DNA from: CAVTWJ01 sp963849485
GTDB lineage: Bacteria; Oederibacteriota; Muellerivitia; Muellerivitales; Muellerivitaceae
DNA length: 64,000 bases
Direction of reading: 5' to 3'
Assembly: GCA_963849485.1 (NCBI GenBank)
Contig: CAWKIF010000102.1
Coordinates: 1-64,000, forward strand
Position 1 is the stretch's first letter, and each line of letters begins with the position of its first letter. The position numbers were made by a program, and so were the translations under genes. The notes under the pieces are model-generated. The model was not told the origin of the DNA and made no database searches. It saw nothing but the letters and a program-made list of their open reading frames with translations. This document shows, piece after piece, positions 17,884 to 27,552 of the stretch.

Positions 17884-18799
17884 ATGAAAATTTTCATGAC
17901 CGGCGGCAGCGGCTTTATCGGCCATTGGGTGGTGAAGGAACTTCTAAGCCGGGGCCACGCCTTAAGGCTCCTCATCCGCAATCCCGGCAAGATGCCTTCT
18001 TTGAAGACGCTTCCCGGCGTGGAAATCGCGGAAGGCACCCTCTACGACCGCGCGCTCCTCTCCCGTTCCCTCCAGGGTTGCGAGGCCTGCCTGCATGTGG
18101 CACTGGGCTGGGGCGAGACGCCCGCCACCATGCTGGAAAAGGACACGGCCGTCACGGTTTTCCTGCTGGAAGAGGCGGAAAAGGCGGGTGTGGGCCGGTT
18201 TCTCTACACCTCTTCCACGGCGGCGGTGGGCGAGTTCCGGCCCCGCATGGACGAGGGCATCGACCTGAGGCCCCAGGACCTCTACGGGGCCACTAAGGCG
18301 GCCTCGGAGGCCTATGGCCTGGGCTTCGCGGCCAAATCGCGGATGCGCTTCAATGTCATCCGGCCCGGCTACACCTTCGGCAACCCCGCCTTTCCCGACG
18401 GGGTCACCCAGCCTGACCAGCGTTTCCGCTCGATTGTCCATTCCGCCCGCCGGGGAGATCCCATCCCGGTGACGAAACATGACGGCACCCAGTTTATCGA
18501 CGCAGCCGACCTGGCCAAGCTTTACGGGGCGGTTCTGGAGAGCGCTTTGAACCGGCGCGTCTTCTTCGGGCTTTCCACCGAGTTTGTGACCTGGGAAAGG
18601 GTGGCCCAAAAGGGCGGCCGCCCTCGCGGGTTCCGCGTCGAAAATCGAGGTCCTCGACAAGGGGTGGGACGCGAAGCCCATGCTATTTGACCTGGGGGCC
18701 ATCGAGCGGGAGTTCGGCCTTAAATTCACCGCCTGGGAGGGAATCGAATCGCATTTGGAGTATTTGATGAAAAAAAACCTGGAGCCCGCCGGGCATTAA
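17884..18799 (+). CDS. NAD-dependent epimerase/reductase, frameshifted near the 3' end
   Basis: Extended short-chain dehydrogenase fold: it starts MKIFMTGGSGFIGHWVV with the GxxGxxG nucleotide-binding motif, has LYTSSTAAVGEF with the active-site serine region, and the catalytic LYGATKAASE (YxxxK). The ribosome site AGGAGG is upstream. The frame as read stops at 18688-18690, but from about 18610 the +1 frame continues the protein with AAALAGSASKIEVLDKGWD and ends LEYLMKKNLEPAGH at 18799, the normal C-terminus for this fold. The most economical reading is one extra G in the AAAAGGG run near 18606-18612. The closest general class is nucleotide-sugar epimerase or dihydroflavonol-reductase-like; the substrate is unknown. 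It stands alone. The frameshift may be a sequencing error. Confidence 0.75.
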
Positions 18800-19107
18800 G
18801 AAGAAAAGCGATTTTTGTTCAGGTTCATTTAAGGACAAAGTCCAACGCAAAACCGCCAAGAACAGCCTTTTTGGGGTTAAGACCGAATTAAAACAAAATC
18901 GAATGATTTAAGGGCTATTCAAAAATCCTTGTTTTACTTTGAGTCTTTGCGGCTTTGTCCCCCTTTGCTCCTATGGGGCAAAGGAGATCGGGACTATACC
19001 GACCTCATTGAACTTTCATAGAAGGTCGGCATGCGTTGGCTGTAGGTTTTCCGGGTCTGAACTATTATGAAAAGCTAAAGCTCTTACCCCTCAACGCCGA
19101 ATGGCGC
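18800..19107. other. Intergenic region with a partial REP element
   Basis: No gene seen. The segment near 18850-18863 matches part of the CCGCCAAG repeat found at 48962. The flanking genes converge here; no clear rho-independent terminator was found. Confidence 0.4.
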
Positions 19108-22100
19108 TTAGCGCACCACGACGATCTTGAGGGTCTTGCGGCCGATGAGCCCGCCCTGGGCGTTGGCGGCTTCCACAATGGCGAAATAGAGCCCGCTGGC
19201 CTTCCCCGCCGCGTTCCAGTCGGCCTCGCTCATGCCCGCCGCCCCCGAAACCTTACCCCGCACCAGTTCCCCCGCCGTGTCATACACCCGGTATGAGAGC
19301 GTCAATCCCCCCACGTCCGAAACCATCCGCACCTGGTATCCCGTCGACCCGTTGAGAACATTCGGTTCCGCCGCTACGTTCCCCATCCCCGCGTTCGCCG
19401 TATCCGACAGCACCATCACCTGCGCCGTCATCTGCGTCTGCCCGCCCGTCCCGTTCTGCTCGCTCGCCTCGATGAAATACTGACCCGACGGCACCACCCC
19501 GCCGTTGTCCCCCGTCCCGTCCCACACCACCGTCACCCCGTTCCCCAGCGAGATCGTCAATTGCGTCGGCACCGTCCCCGAGGGGGTCCCGCTGGTCGGC
19601 TCAAACCCCGACGCCGACAACACCAGCTGCGTCGAGTTCCCCGGCACCGGGTTGCTCGAGTAAACATACAAGGTCTTCACCACTTCCCCCGCCTCGTTGT
19701 AGATCTTCACCGCCACCTTGTACACCGAGCGGTTCACGATCACCGGGGCGGTCACGCTCGTGTCCACCCCCATGTTGTTGATGCTGTCCACCTTCACGTA
19801 GTACTGCCCGTTCGCCACCGGGTTCCCCGACCCATCCGTCCCGTTCCACGTCCCAATCGGCACCCCCGCGAAATACACCGTCGTCGAGCTCCCCGGACCG
19901 CTCACCGACGTGATCGCCCCCGACCCCATGTTGATCCCGTTAATCACTTGGGAATATTGGCTCACCGGCAGCGCCGCCACCAGTTCCCCCGCCTCGTTGT
20001 AGATGTCGATCTTCACCGTGTATTGACCCGTCGTCTGCGAGCTCACGCAGGAGCTGACCAGCGCCCCTCCCGTGTAACTCGCCGCCGCGCAGTTCTGGAT
20101 CGTCAAGCCCCCCGGCACCAGGTTATTCACCATCACCTGGTATGTCATCTGGTACTCTCCCGGGGATAAGGGGGACGGCATCCGCCAGCTCATCACCGAC
20201 GTCGCCGGGTTATAGCTCGCGCTCGCCCCCAAGGGCGACGCCACGAAGTTCTGGAAGGTCAAATTCGCCGGAAGCGGATCCGTCACCACCAGGTTGAAGA
20301 CGTTGTTCCCCACCACGTTCACCGTCAGGGTATAGACCAAGGCCGCTCCCGCCTCGGTGCTCGAATTGGACACCTGCTTGACCAGTTGGACGGCGCCGGT
20401 GGGCGTGGCCGACACCGTGGGGGTGGCCGTCCCCGTGGGGGAGGCGGTGCGGGTCGGGCTCGAGGTCAGGGTGAGGGTCCGGGTCGCGGTGGGCGTGGGG
20501 CTAGAGGTGTGGGTTCGCGTCGAGGTGGGCGTGGGGCTGTGGGTAGGTGTGCGGGTATCGGTGGGCGTGGAGGACGCGGTGGAAGTTCTCGTCGCCGTGG
20601 GAGTCAAGGTCTCGGTCCAGGTATTCGTGACGGTGGGCGTATGAGTGGAAGTGAAAGTGGAAGTGGGTGATCCCGTATCCGTGGGGGTATGGGTGGCGGT
20701 CCAGCTGTTGGTGATGGTCGGGGTGGAGGTCCAGACAATGGTATCGGTGATGGTGGGGCTGAAGCGGAAAGTCTGAGTCCAGGTCGGCGTCATCGTGACC
20801 GTGGGGCTATTGGTGGGGGTGGGGGTATTGGTGATCGTGCGGGTATTGGTCACCGTCGGGGTCACGCTGGGGGTAGAGGTGGGTGTCACCGTCAAGGTGA
20901 AGGTTTGAGTCCAACCGTTGGTTAAGGTCGGTGTCGCCGTTTCCGTGACGGTTTTGGTCACCGTAGTTGTATTAGTCGAAGTGAAAGTTTCTGTCACGGT
21001 ATAGGTGTTTGTCACCGTGTCCGTGTCGGTAATGGTAAAGCTCAGTTTGGGGGTCTGGGTAAAGGTGGGACTGATCGTCACCGTGGGAGTATTCGTGACA
21101 GTGCGCGTGGAGGTGATGGTCATTGTATTCGTCAGGGTATTGGTGAGGGTTTGGGTCGGAGTCACGGTGGGCGTCATCGTCAGGGTGGGGCTATTGGTGG
21201 GAGTGATGGTGACGGTGATCGTGGGGGTATTGGTCAAGGTCTTCGTGTTGGTGACCGTCTGGGTCAGGGTGAGGGTAGGAGTAAGGGTTTGAGTCGGAGT
21301 CACGGTGGGGGTGTTGGTCAAGGTAGGCGTATTGGTCAGGGTTGGAGTGGGAGTTTGCGTGGGCGTCAAGGTCGGGGTAGGGGTATTGGTGAAGGTCGGG
21401 GTCAAAGTGCGGGTGTTGGTAAGGGTCCAGGTGTTTGTCAAGGTTGGGGTCATCGTGGGGGTGACCGTATTCGTAACCGTGGGCGTCACTGTCTGAGTGG
21501 GTGTATTGGTGGGGGTTTTCGTGTTGGTGACCGTCATTGTGTTCGTGGGGGTGTTCGTTAAGGTTGGGGTAGGTGTTTGCGTAGGCGTCATGGTCGGGGT
21601 GGGGGTATTGGTCTGGGTCGGGGTGGGTGTCACAGTTGGCGTATTGGTGGGAGTTTTCGTATTAGTTTGGGTCGGAGTCGGGGTGGGTGTATAGGTCAAG
21701 GTCGGGGTGGGGGTCACGGTGGGGGTCATGGTGGGAGTGGGTGTATTCGTGGGTGTGGGGGTATTGGTCGGGGTAAAGGTGGGGGTCACGGTCGGCGTAT
21801 TCGTCGGCGTATTGGTCGGCGTGTGAGTATTGGTAAGGGTCGGAGTCGGCGTCACGGTGGGAGTATTGGTCGGGGTACGGGTGTTGGTCGGCGTGGGAGT
21901 AGGCGTCGGCGTATAGGTCGGGGTGGGGGTCGGGGTATTCGTCGGTGTAGGGGTGGGCGTGGGGGTGTTGGTTGGTGTGGGAGTAGGCGTAGGGGTATAG
22001 GTATTCGGTGGCGTGGGAGTCGGGGTGGGTGTCCTAGTGGGGGTAGGGGTTGGTGTAGGGGTATTTGTCGGAGTTGGGGTTGGGGTCGGCGTGTTGGTCG

Positions 22101-22173
22101 GAGTGGGAGTCGGGGTGGGCGTGTTAGTCGGCGTAGGAGTGGGGGTGCGGGTTGGAGTCCAGGTCGGGGTCAC
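19108..22173 (-). CDS. Thr-Pro repeat surface protein, C-terminal part (DUF11-like and FlgD-like Ig domains)
   Basis: The frame opens at a GTG inside a Thr-Pro repeat, which argues that it is the continuation of the gene at 22266-24854 rather than a separate gene. About 600 residues of TPTxTPTx tract (TNTPTPTPT, TVTNTPT, TSTRTHTSS) are followed by a DUF11-like repeat (VKQVSNSSTEAGAALVYTLTV, VTDPLPANLTF), then three FlgD-like Ig modules with the hallmark KIYNEAGEVVKTL and WDGTGDNGGVVPSGQYFI motifs. The C-terminus (DWNAAGKASGLYFAIV ... RKTLKIVVVR) is the FlgD/Por-type end often seen on exported surface proteins. The tract is presumably an extended stalk. The expansin-like N-terminal part is in the previous frame. 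Together the gene would encode about 1900 residues. Confidence 0.8.
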   Translation of the reverse strand: MTPTWTPTRTPTPTPTNTPTPTPTPTNTPTPTPTPTNTPTPTPTPTRTPTPTPTPPNTYTPTPTPTPTNTPTPTPTPTNTPTPTPTYTPTPTPTPTNTRTPTNTPTVTPTPTLTNTHTPTNTPTNTPTVTPTFTPTNTPTPTNTPTPTMTPTVTPTPTLTYTPTPTPTQTNTKTPTNTPTVTPTPTQTNTPTPTMTPTQTPTPTLTNTPTNTMTVTNTKTPTNTPTQTVTPTVTNTVTPTMTPTLTNTWTLTNTRTLTPTFTNTPTPTLTPTQTPTPTLTNTPTLTNTPTVTPTQTLTPTLTLTQTVTNTKTLTNTPTITVTITPTNSPTLTMTPTVTPTQTLTNTLTNTMTITSTRTVTNTPTVTISPTFTQTPKLSFTITDTDTVTNTYTVTETFTSTNTTTVTKTVTETATPTLTNGWTQTFTLTVTPTSTPSVTPTVTNTRTITNTPTPTNSPTVTMTPTWTQTFRFSPTITDTIVWTSTPTITNSWTATHTPTDTGSPTSTFTSTHTPTVTNTWTETLTPTATRTSTASSTPTDTRTPTHSPTPTSTRTHTSSPTPTATRTLTLTSSPTRTASPTGTATPTVSATPTGAVQLVKQVSNSSTEAGAALVYTLTVNVVGNNVFNLVVTDPLPANLTFQNFVASPLGASASYNPATSVMSWRMPSPLSPGEYQMTYQVMVNNLVPGGLTIQNCAAASYTGGALVSSCVSSQTTGQYTVKIDIYNEAGELVAALPVSQYSQVINGINMGSGAITSVSGPGSSTTVYFAGVPIGTWNGTDGSGNPVANGQYYVKVDSINNMGVDTSVTAPVIVNRSVYKVAVKIYNEAGEVVKTLYVYSSNPVPGNSTQLVLSASGFEPTSGTPSGTVPTQLTISLGNGVTVVWDGTGDNGGVVPSGQYFIEASEQNGTGGQTQMTAQVMVLSDTANAGMGNVAAEPNVLNGSTGYQVRMVSDVGGLTLSYRVYDTAGELVRGKVSGAAGMSEADWNAAGKASGLYFAIVEAANAQGGLIGRKTLKIVVVR

Positions 22174-22265
22174 CGTTGGCGTCCAAGTGGGGGTGATGGT
22201 CGGGGTCCAAGTTGGAGTGACGGTCGGCGTCCAGGTGGGTGTTACGGTGGGTGTTACGGTGGGTG

Positions 22266-24854
22266 TTATGTGGGCGTCGGGGTGTTGGTGGGTGTCGGCG
22301 TGGGGGTTGGGGTATAGGTGGGGGTGGGGGTGGGCGTCGGAGTGCGGGTCGGCGTAGGGGTCGGAGTGGGGGTATTCGTGGGAGTGGGCGTCGGGGTGGA
22401 ATTACAGACCCCGTTCCATTGGAAAGATTTGAAAGTATCATTGGTGCATCCATAATCACTGATGCCCACCATCCCGGAAGAATAGCTCGAGTCCGTGAAG
22501 GTCGTGCTGAAACTGTAGGTCCCTTGGACAGCGCCGACCGAAACGATGAAATTGCTACCCGAAATGATAACCTGAATCCAGGTCGAGGTCGGGCAGGTGG
22601 CGCACATGACACTGTTGGCCGGAAGGTTGACCGTCTGGGTTTTCGTGATATTCCCCGTTCCGGTACCGGCGGGCCCATAGACGTTGAAAGTCAGCGAGCT
22701 ATCGGCGTTGGCGCAGTTGTCACCGTCAAATTGCACCTCGTAACCAGCGCCGGTGTTGACGTTCACGTCCCACATGATTCCGCCCTGGTTCGGTCTTTGA
22801 TGCTGATTGGTTTGGCAATAATTCGCGGTAATCGTCCCGGGGCCGCTGGCCACTTGGGTATTCAAAAGCTGGTTGTTCTCATCCATGCAATCGCCATTCG
22901 GCCCGCCCACGAAGGAAACCCCGTTCGTCCCTTCAGCCCAGGAACCCTGGTCGGGAGGGGCGGCCCCGACGATCCATCCGGGCGGGGTACCCGTCACCGC
23001 TTTGTTGAAGGTCTGGGTTACGGCGCAATAGGTCTGGGGATTGCAAATATATTGGGCGATGAGGGCCTGCTGCCAATAGGTGCTTTTGGTCGGGAAGATG
23101 GGAGGGGCGGGGTCGAACCCCCACTCGAAACTTTGTCCATTATTAAGGAAGGCGCTGGTGGGGGGGTAATAATCCCGTTGGATCTCATCCGGGCCGCTTC
23201 CGACCTTGCAGTTCAAGGCTCCCGGCGGGCCGCTCCAAACCGCCGGCGATCCTTGGTTGCCGCCATAGGCCGTGCCGTTGTTCGTCGGCGGGCCCGGAGG
23301 TCCCGATCCCCAGGTCTCGATCTGGTCCATGAACCCGTCCGAATTGCCGTTGCACTCATCGGCTCCGCCGAGGACTGAGAACCTGGTTTTGTAGCTTCCG
23401 CAGGTCATCCCCAAGCAAGACCAATCCATTTGAGAGTCATAGGGGGGATATCCATAGGCGATTTGCCCGTTCTCCTCGTAATGCCAGGCGAATTCCCCGT
23501 CCGCGATGGCCACCACGTTGTTGGTGGTTTGGGCGGGGTCTTTATAGAGGACCATCAAACCCAACCCCTTGCAGGTATCGCCGTTGCCGCTGGTATTGAC
23601 GGTGTTGGCTCCGATCATGAGGGAAGCGGGACTCACCGAGTAACGCACGCTGTACCAAGTCTGAACCCAATTCGCGTAGGTGACGGCACCCGCGGCGGTT
23701 CCGGTCCCCGTCCCGTATCCATTGATCTGGATTTGGGTCGTTTTGGGAGCTTCCGCAGACATGTTGTTGTACTCCACATAAAGGAAAGCGGTGACGGGTG
23801 TGGCGCCCGCGGGAAGGTTGATGTTCAAGGGCTGACCGCACTGGGCCGAGGCCATCACGTAATCCAAACCGGTCCCTTGGGCCAACAGTTCCTGTTTCTG
23901 CGAATCGGCGCTGGGTTGGCCGATCCCGCAATTGGTGAAGCTGATGCCGTTGACGACCACGGTGTTCATTGGGGCGGGGGTACTGGTGATGGTGAAAGTC
24001 GCCGTCGGGGGGCCCGGAGTGGGCGTCGGCCCGGTACCGTTGAATTGATTGGCGGTCGTGAGGGTCGTGCTGCAGGAGCCCATGCCCAAGGGGCCGATGG
24101 TGGTGGATTGGCCGCAGGCGTTCGTTACGTCAAAATAATAGGGGCCGGTGCCGCCGTTATCGAGGTTGCCGTTGGAGGTCCCCCAATATTCATTTCCTCC
24201 TACTCCATTCGCGCCTAAAACTAACGCCGTGTAAGGGCCGGTCGAGGATGTGGAAAAACCCACTGCCGTGACTGGGATGTTCATGTCCAAGAATTGGATC
24301 GGGTTGTAACTGGCGCTGCAGCCCGATTTCCATTGGTACATGATGTCACCGCTGGGGTCCCCGGTCATCATGCTCAAGGGGCATTGGATGAAGTGCCAGG
24401 TGATGTTGGCTATGCCGGGAGGGGCATTCCCAGTCAGGGTGTTCCAGGCTTGGGGCCCCAGGTCCAGTTGGTTGGCGGTGGAGCAACTGGGGCAGCTATC
24501 CACGACCATCAACGTAACCGATCCTCCAGTCGAGGCTTGCGCGTCAATGCAGGCTCCGCAGGCCATTCCATTTTGATAATCGGCACTGATGATGGCGCAA
24601 TAATTGTTGGGATCGTAAGTCCCGCCGGGAAAACCGCAGTTGCCAGTTCCCGGGGAGAGGGGGCCGTAAGTGGTCGCGATCGTCGAATAGGACACCGGTG
24701 AGCTGGAGCAAATATTGGAGGTAGCAAGAACTTGGGCCAAGGAAAGGGTGGGAAGTGCGACAAAAGTTAAAACAATCATTAAACTTAATAAGTTAAGTTT
24801 AAATAAATTTCTTCGAAATATCGAAAGGTGAAGTGTTGTAAATTTGGCATCCAT
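22266..24854 (-). CDS. Expansin-like secreted protein, N-terminal part of a frameshifted giant gene
   Basis: 862 residues beginning with a signal peptide (LLSLMIVLTFVALPTLSLAQ). Residues of about 45-150 match the expansin/EXLX double-psi beta-barrel: TYG...GNCGFPG, YCAIISA, ACGACIDAQASTGGSVTLMVVDSCPSC and LDLGPQAW. The next 90 or so residues (MYQWKSGC, VTAVGFSTSSTGPYTALV, YFDVTNACG) match the second expansin domain, a CBM63-type wall-binding module. A middle region resembles archaeal/bacterial DUF3344-like surface domains (TQIQINGYGTG, GLGLMVLYKDP), then a LamG/DUF1080-like jelly-roll (WDVNVNTGAGYEVQFDGDNC). It ends in a Thr-Pro tract. Near 22266 the tract hits a stop in ACATAACACCC; the next frame carries on with the same TPT repeat to 19108, so a one-base frameshift divides one gene. 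Expansins loosen cellulose-based walls without hydrolysis; a role in binding plant or algal walls is inferred. Confidence 0.8.
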   Translation of the reverse strand: MDAKFTTLHLSIFRRNLFKLNLLSLMIVLTFVALPTLSLAQVLATSNICSSSPVSYSTIATTYGPLSPGTGNCGFPGGTYDPNNYCAIISADYQNGMACGACIDAQASTGGSVTLMVVDSCPSCSTANQLDLGPQAWNTLTGNAPPGIANITWHFIQCPLSMMTGDPSGDIMYQWKSGCSASYNPIQFLDMNIPVTAVGFSTSSTGPYTALVLGANGVGGNEYWGTSNGNLDNGGTGPYYFDVTNACGQSTTIGPLGMGSCSTTLTTANQFNGTGPTPTPGPPTATFTITSTPAPMNTVVVNGISFTNCGIGQPSADSQKQELLAQGTGLDYVMASAQCGQPLNINLPAGATPVTAFLYVEYNNMSAEAPKTTQIQINGYGTGTGTAAGAVTYANWVQTWYSVRYSVSPASLMIGANTVNTSGNGDTCKGLGLMVLYKDPAQTTNNVVAIADGEFAWHYEENGQIAYGYPPYDSQMDWSCLGMTCGSYKTRFSVLGGADECNGNSDGFMDQIETWGSGPPGPPTNNGTAYGGNQGSPAVWSGPPGALNCKVGSGPDEIQRDYYPPTSAFLNNGQSFEWGFDPAPPIFPTKSTYWQQALIAQYICNPQTYCAVTQTFNKAVTGTPPGWIVGAAPPDQGSWAEGTNGVSFVGGPNGDCMDENNQLLNTQVASGPGTITANYCQTNQHQRPNQGGIMWDVNVNTGAGYEVQFDGDNCANADSSLTFNVYGPAGTGTGNITKTQTVNLPANSVMCATCPTSTWIQVIISGSNFIVSVGAVQGTYSFSTTFTDSSYSSGMVGISDYGCTNDTFKSFQWNGVCNSTPTPTPTNTPTPTPTPTRTPTPTPTPTYTPTPTPTPTNTPTPT

Positions 24855-25186
24855 CTTCTACCGCCTTCTGCGCCAAAAGCCAATCACATCCAACCGTTAA
24901 GTTGACGGTGAACTCTCCCCTTTTAAATTTTTCGAGGTTTCTCCTGAATGAAATCGTTTTTATGTTCAGGATGAAGGCTCAACATCTAGACGGTTGAGCT
25001 CTTCTTTTATTATTCCCTCAAGTAAATTTTACTCCTCATTTATGAAATAAATTCATATTTTTTTGGGTTAATAACCATCGGAGGCTCCGAAAAATGCCCA
25101 AATTACCAAGGAAATCCTCGTTTTACCTCCAGGGCGACTTTTTTACTATGTTATGATCTTAAAAATTTATATCCCTCGGATAAAAC
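24855..25186. other. AT-rich divergent intergenic region
   Basis: No gene. The DNA is clearly richer in A+T than its surroundings and separates the divergent expansin-like gene and the 25187 operon, so it should hold both promoters. I could not pick a confident -35/-10 pair. Confidence 0.4.
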
Positions 25187-26395
25187 ATGCAAATTTTCAG
25201 TGCCCTCCTCTTCCTTTTTTTCTCACTTTGGGTAAATTTCGCCCACGCGGATTTCGGCTGCCACTTCCTGCTCAATCAGATCCTCTACCAGGCCTTGGAG
25301 CAGCCGGAAAATAAAATTTCATTCCGTTTCACCTGCCAGGAAGACATGAACCTCATTGCCGTTTCCTTCCATGTCGGGGATGCCAAGTCTCCTCCGTCTT
25401 ATTTGGTCACCCTCCACGATGACGAAAAGGGTTCCCCGGTTTCCCAGACGCTCGCTTCCGCGGCCCTGACCCCAAAGGATCACAGCTGGGCCACCGTCCC
25501 CATCGACAACCTTCCTCTTGAAAAAGGCAAGGTCTATCACCTCGTCATTGAGCAGGACGCCTTCCGGGGCGGTATGCACAAGGTTGGAAAAATCGGTCCG
25601 GAAAACTTCGCCTCGATTGATTATGGGGATGCGCTCAACCCCTTCGACCCGCGGAATGAAACATCCGATCCGAATCTCAATGTTTTGATTTTTAAAAAAG
25701 GAAAATGGAAAACCCTCAACCGCCAGCCTCTTTACGCGCTTCATGGAACCGGCGCCCGCCTCCAAGGCAATCCCTATGATGAAGCGGGGGAGTTGCCCAT
25801 TTATGCCGGAGGGTCGCCCGAAAACCCAACCCCAGGATTAAGCCAAGGCGAGGCCCTGCATCCCCATTACGGTCTCACCGGAACCGGTCTGGCGTTAAGA
25901 GTCCGCAAGGTCGGTCATCCCGCCCACCCTCTGAACTATTCCGTTTACATCATTGATTTCATGCGCCACAAAACGATCCCTTCCTTCCACGGCGAGGCCC
26001 TCAAACCCGATCAGGTCCCCGCCTCCTTCCAATGGGTCACTTTCGGTTTCAACCCAAAAGATCATCCCCAATCTTTTCCTCCCCAAGGCCAATGCGTGGT
26101 GTTCCAAACCGAATCCGGACAAGCCACCCCGGACCCGCCCGGCTGCGCGGATTGTTATGTGATCTCGGAAGTCGGAAATTCCGGAGGCCTCGCCTCCGCG
26201 GCCGATTTGAGTTTTGACGGCGGCGCCCACCTTTCCCGGGAAGTCCGTTCCAGCGACGGCTGGTCGGATTGGACCGACGCCTTCGAGCGGGACGCGAACG
26301 TCATCATCCTGGGCCCGACCCAGGAACCCCTGGGGGAACCTAACCCCGGGGCGATCCCCACTCCCGACCTATGGTTCCAAGGCATCGCGCCATGA
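25187..26395 (+). CDS. Secreted protein of unknown function, 402 aa
   Basis: Signal peptide MQIFSALLFLFFSLWVNFAHA. The mature chain starts DFGCHFLLNQILYQALEQP, followed by a beta-rich domain (SFRFTCQEDMNLIAVSFHV, YLVTLHDDEKGSP, KGKVYHLVIEQDAF) that looks like a jelly-roll or carbohydrate-binding fold. A second half has ALRVRKVGHPAHPLNYSVY and QGQCVVFQTESG, again a beta-sandwich of similar shape, so the protein may be two related modules. Three Cys cluster near GCADCYV. No named family recognised. First gene of an operon: its TGA overlaps the ATG of the TPR gene. The start ATG at 25187 lacks a strong ribosome site, but the signal peptide fits. Confidence 0.7.
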   Translation: MQIFSALLFLFFSLWVNFAHADFGCHFLLNQILYQALEQPENKISFRFTCQEDMNLIAVSFHVGDAKSPPSYLVTLHDDEKGSPVSQTLASAALTPKDHSWATVPIDNLPLEKGKVYHLVIEQDAFRGGMHKVGKIGPENFASIDYGDALNPFDPRNETSDPNLNVLIFKKGKWKTLNRQPLYALHGTGARLQGNPYDEAGELPIYAGGSPENPTPGLSQGEALHPHYGLTGTGLALRVRKVGHPAHPLNYSVYIIDFMRHKTIPSFHGEALKPDQVPASFQWVTFGFNPKDHPQSFPPQGQCVVFQTESGQATPDPPGCADCYVISEVGNSGGLASAADLSFDGGAHLSREVRSSDGWSDWTDAFERDANVIILGPTQEPLGEPNPGAIPTPDLWFQGIAP

Positions 26396-27552
26396 GAAAA
26401 ACCCCCGCCGCTCCTCAAAAATTTTGGGCGCCACTGGCCCTGGCGTCCGCCTTACTATTTCTTCCCCCTGCTCGTTGCGGCGCGGAGCACATCCTGGACG
26501 TTTCCGATCCCCTTTCGGTCGCGCGAAACCAGGCCGTCCTTGCCCTCCACCAGGGGCACTTGGCCGACGCCCAAGCCCTCGAGGAAAAAGCCCTCCGCAT
26601 CGCCACGGACCGCTTCGGCCCGACCCACGCTTCCCTTTCCCCCATCCTGACGGACCTCGCCGTCATCGATCGTCATTTGGGCCTGTTCCCGGATGCCGAG
26701 TCCTCGCTCAATTGGGCTTTAGCCTTGCGCGTAAAATCGCTCGGAACGGATAACCCCCTCTCGGCCGAATCTTATCTCCAGCTCTCCAGCCTTTATTACG
26801 ATTGGGACCGGTTGGAGGACTCGCTCTATTTCGCCCAAAGGGCCGTGAGCCTCTTTGAAAAAAACGTGCGTTCACCCGCGGCCTCCTACGCTCAATCCCT
26901 GAACCTTCTGGGGAAGGCGGACCTTTCTCTGGGACAGACCGCTCCGGCGCTCGAATCCATTCAAAAAAGCGTGGCCTTTCAGGAAACCCAAAAGGACTCC
27001 GACCCGGGGCTTTATCTCCAATCGCTTCTCCTTCTTTCCCGGGCCCACCAACAGGCCGGGCATTGGGGCGACGCCCAATCCTGCATGGAAAAAGCTTTGG
27101 GTGAGGCTCAAAAAAAATTCAAGGGCGACTCTATCGAAGTGGGAGACGCATCGCAAAACCTGGGGGTTTTCCTCCTATCCCGCGGGCAAAGGGTGAAGGC
27201 GAAATCCTTGTTAGAGTCCTCCCTTCGAATTTACAGCCGCTTCGTGGTGGATTATTTCGGATACGACAACCTGTCTTATGTCTTCCGCCTCGCCGGGATT
27301 TGCCAGGCCCTGGAGAACTACCCCAAATCCGAGGAATTGCTCAACCATTGCCTCTCGATCCAAAAAGACGTTTACGGCGGCCAAGGGCTCCCCGTCGCCC
27401 TGACATTGCTTCAACTTTCTGCGGTCGAGAAAAAGCTCGGTGAAAACGCCAAGGCCGAAAAGGATTCCACCGAGGGGCTAGGCCTGTTAAAAAGCTATTA
27501 CCCTGAGGGCAGTCCCATTCTGGAAAAAGCCCGCCGTCCATCCGGTTCGTGA
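26392..27552 (+). CDS. Secreted TPR protein (kinesin-light-chain type)
   Basis: 386 residues. I start at ATG 26392, which overlaps the previous stop (ATGA) and gives a signal peptide MRKTPAAPQKFWAPLALAS ending near RCGAE. The body is built of about six to seven tandem TPR_12-type repeats of 42 residues, e.g. ARNQAVLALHQGHLADAQAL, SPILTDLAVIDRHLGLFPDA, SYAQSLNLLGKADLSLGQTA, LLLSRAHQQAGHWGDAQSC and ALTLLQLSAVEKKLGENAKA. TPR superhelices mediate protein-protein contacts. Its stop overlaps the GTG start of the next gene, a membrane protein that also ends in TPRs, so the two products probably work together. Partner unknown. Confidence 0.85.
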   Translation: MRKTPAAPQKFWAPLALASALLFLPPARCGAEHILDVSDPLSVARNQAVLALHQGHLADAQALEEKALRIATDRFGPTHASLSPILTDLAVIDRHLGLFPDAESSLNWALALRVKSLGTDNPLSAESYLQLSSLYYDWDRLEDSLYFAQRAVSLFEKNVRSPAASYAQSLNLLGKADLSLGQTAPALESIQKSVAFQETQKDSDPGLYLQSLLLLSRAHQQAGHWGDAQSCMEKALGEAQKKFKGDSIEVGDASQNLGVFLLSRGQRVKAKSLLESSLRIYSRFVVDYFGYDNLSYVFRLAGICQALENYPKSEELLNHCLSIQKDVYGGQGLPVALTLLQLSAVEKKLGENAKAEKDSTEGLGLLKSYYPEGSPILEKARRPSGS

